From contig NZ_QDFY01000013.1 in NCBI RefSeq assembly GCF_003347635.1, forward strand, positions 32,594 to 96,593: a stretch of DNA of 64,000 nt. The letters run 5' to 3'. The notes beneath the pieces were generated by a model. The model searched no databases and had not been told where the DNA came from. It worked only from the letters and a program-made list of their open reading frames with translations. Position 1 is the first letter of the stretch. Every line of letters begins with the position of its first letter. Below, piece after piece: positions 62,480 to 64,000 of the stretch. Source of the DNA: Sphingosinicella terrae (lineage in GTDB: Bacteria; Pseudomonadota; Alphaproteobacteria; Sphingomonadales; Sphingomonadaceae). Made by a program: the position numbers and the translations under genes.

Positions 62480-63202
62480 ATGGCGACCACCGGCCACACC
62501 GTCAAAGCCTTCGACGAGGAGCTCGACCAGCTCCGCGCCACCATCTGCGAGATGGGGGGGCTCGCCGAGGCGGCGATCAGGGATTCGATGCAGGCGCTGG
62601 CGCGCCGCGATGCCGAGCTGGCCCGCGCGGTCGTCGAGCGGGACCGCCGCATCGACGCGCTCGAGGCCGAGGTCGAGCGCAACGCCGTCCAGATCATCGC
62701 GCTGAGGGCGCCGATGGCGGACGACCTGCGCGACGTGGTTGCGGCGCTCAAGATCGCCGGCGTGGTCGAGCGGATCGGCGACTATGCCAAGAATATCGCC
62801 AAGCGGGTCCACAGCATCGAGGACAGCAAGATCAGGCCGATCTCGCTGCTCCCGGAGATGGCGAGGATCGCCGGCGAGATGGTGCAGAACGTGCTCGACG
62901 CCTTTGCGGCGCGCGACGCGCAGAAGGCCGCGCAGGTGTGCGAGCGCGACGCGGCGGTCGACGATTTCTACAATGCCATCTTCCGCGCGCTGCTCACCCA
63001 CATGATGGAAAATCCGCACAACATCACCCCAGCGACGCACCTGCTGTTCGTCGCCAAGAACCTCGAGCGGATCGGCGACCATGCCACCAACGTCGCCGAG
63101 ATGGTCTATTTCGCCGCCACCGGCGAGCATCTCTCCGACCGGCCCAAGGGCGCGGACGCGACCGATATCGCCGCCGGGGACATCGAGCCCCAGGGAAGCT
63201 GA
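62480..63202 (+). CDS. phoU: Phosphate transport regulator PhoU
   Basis: A 240-residue protein with two PhoU three-helix repeats (HTVKAFDEELDQLRATICEMGGLAEAAIRDSMQALARRD; DLRDVVAALKIAGVVERIGDYAKNIAKRV; NITPATHLLFVAKNLERIGDHATNVAEMVYF). It binds PhoR and PstB to switch off the regulon in excess phosphate. An ERIGD block occurs in each repeat, as in the family. Coupled to phoB by a one-base stop/start overlap. Confidence 0.96.
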   Translation: MATTGHTVKAFDEELDQLRATICEMGGLAEAAIRDSMQALARRDAELARAVVERDRRIDALEAEVERNAVQIIALRAPMADDLRDVVAALKIAGVVERIGDYAKNIAKRVHSIEDSKIRPISLLPEMARIAGEMVQNVLDAFAARDAQKAAQVCERDAAVDDFYNAIFRALLTHMMENPHNITPATHLLFVAKNLERIGDHATNVAEMVYFAATGEHLSDRPKGADATDIAAGDIEPQGS

Positions 63203-63903
63203 TGCCCAACAAAGCCCGAATCCTGCTCGTCGAGGACGACCGTGCCCTCGTCGAGCTCCTCGTCTTTCACCTGTCGCGCGAGGAATATGACATCGCCACC
63301 ACGGCGGACGGCGAGGAGGCGCTGCTGCTGGCGCGCGAGACGGTTCCCGACGTCGTCATCCTCGACTGGATGATCGAGGGCGTGTCCGGAATCGAGGTCT
63401 GCCGCCGGCTGCGGCGCAACCCCGACACGGCGCAGGTGCCGATCATCATGCTGACCGCGCGTGGCGAGGAGGCCGACCGCATCCGCGGCCTCGAGACCGG
63501 TGCCGACGACTATGTCACCAAGCCGTTCAGCCCGCGCGAGCTCGTCGCCCGGGTCGGCGCCCAGCTCCGCCGTTCCCGGCCGGCTCTGGCCGGGGAGCAA
63601 TTGCGCTATGCCGATCTCGAGATGGATCTCGTCGCGCACAGGGTGAAGCGGAGCGGCGAGACCCTGTCGCTCGGCCCCACCGAGTTCCGACTGCTCCGCC
63701 ATTTCCTCGAGCGCCCCGGCCGGGTCTTCTCGCGCGAGCGGCTGCTCGATGCGGTTTGGGGCCATGACAGCGACATCGAGCTGCGCACGGTCGACGTCCA
63801 TATCCGCCGGCTGCGAAAGGCGATCAATGTCGGCGGCCGGCCCGACATCATCCGCACCGTCCGCTCGGCCGGCTACGCCCTGGACTCGGAAGGCGCCCTC
63901 TAA
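63202..63903 (+). CDS. phoB: Phosphate regulon response regulator PhoB
   Basis: A 233-residue OmpR/PhoB-family regulator: E11-D12-D13, phospho-acceptor D55 in ILDWMIEGVSG, LTARGEEADR and KPFSPRELVAR, and a winged helix (LGPTEFRLLRHFLERPGRVFSRERLLDAVWG; VDVHIRRLRKAINVGG). It activates Pho promoters when phosphorylated by PhoR. Position after phoU makes it the primary PhoB; a close second copy is at 45846-46538. Stop TAA at 63901. Confidence 0.95.
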   Translation: MPNKARILLVEDDRALVELLVFHLSREEYDIATTADGEEALLLARETVPDVVILDWMIEGVSGIEVCRRLRRNPDTAQVPIIMLTARGEEADRIRGLETGADDYVTKPFSPRELVARVGAQLRRSRPALAGEQLRYADLEMDLVAHRVKRSGETLSLGPTEFRLLRHFLERPGRVFSRERLLDAVWGHDSDIELRTVDVHIRRLRKAINVGGRPDIIRTVRSAGYALDSEGAL

Positions 63904-63932
63904 ATCGGGGACATGGCGTAATTGAGATAGGC

Positions 63933-64000
63933 CCATCCTCCTGCTGATACGAAGTCGGCACGAAGCCGCTTCAAGGAGGAGGATGGACCCATGGCTATGT
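63933..64000 (+). other. Long stem-loop before a truncated reading frame, possible mobile-element end
   Basis: CCATCCTCCT (63933-63942) pairs with AGGAGGATGG (63977-63986), with inner stems GAAG/CTTC and CGGC/GCCG. The right arm carries an AGGAGGAGG ribosome site, so it is hidden in the stem. An ATG at 63991 begins a frame (ATGGCTATG) that is cut off at the window end. Hidden ribosome sites are known for some transposases. Too little is present to name a family. Confidence 0.3.

Overview
The window is GC-rich (high third-position GC) and reads as the chromosome of an alphaproteobacterium, most likely a sphingomonad. The grounds are protein-level resemblance, many large TonB-dependent receptors, the rimP-nusA-ylxR-infB-rbfA-truB-rpsO-pnp order, and short palindromic repeats of the kind that litter sphingomonad genomes. 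No tRNA, rRNA or CRISPR array was seen. Every identification was made by reading the sequence; no database was searched.

Layout. 0-3.7 kb: the tail of a PIN-domain protein, a beta-lactamase-fold serine hydrolase, a zinc-ribbon membrane protein and a PQQ-type sugar dehydrogenase lipoprotein. 3.9-17.3 kb: a translation and RNA-processing block (rimP, nusA, ylxR-like, infB, thioesterase, rbfA, then truB, rpsO, pnp), interrupted by a secreted protein, an acetyltransferase, a VapBC-like toxin-antitoxin pair and thymidine kinase. 17.4-26.6 kb: nitrate assimilation. nasT-nasS encode the ANTAR antiterminator and its nitrate sensor, followed by an attenuator-like leader and narK-nirB-nirD-nasA. 26.6-34.1 kb: mixed accessory and hypothetical genes, a short MgtE, an XRE-like regulator with palindromic operators, an SDR enzyme, a single-domain response regulator and a double PilZ protein. 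34.4-38.2 kb: a LacI-type operator, a TonB receptor and a Tat-exported sarcosine-oxidase-like flavoenzyme. 38.3-40.5 kb: DUF1508, a GH16 glucanase and a glycerophosphodiesterase.

40.6-64 kb looks like a phosphate-starvation island. In order it holds a TonB receptor with an extracellular-type lipoprotein, an orphan GspC fused by overlap to a second PhoB, an arsenic operon (arsR-arsI-arsC-acr3), a soluble chemoreceptor with CBS domains, a PlcP/Agt-type lipid-remodelling pair, a TPR protein, a CYTH-CHAD polyphosphate protein, phoR, an OprP-like porin, pstSCAB, phoU and phoB. I found five good matches to tandem 11-bp PhoB boxes, in the transcription direction, before phoB2-gspC, the CBS chemoreceptor, the TPR gene, oprP and pstS. 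A sixth lies before phoU but sits very close to its start, and a half-site precedes plcP.

Reading the island as one system: porin and Pst take up phosphate; PhoR/PhoU/PhoB sense it; a second PhoB and GspC may couple starvation to type II secretion of the lipoprotein; PlcP/Agt would swap phospholipids for glycolipids; and the ars genes would deal with arsenate that enters through the phosphate transporter. The PhoB control of the chemoreceptor and of phoB2-gspC is inference from promoter motifs and is the most interesting new suggestion here.
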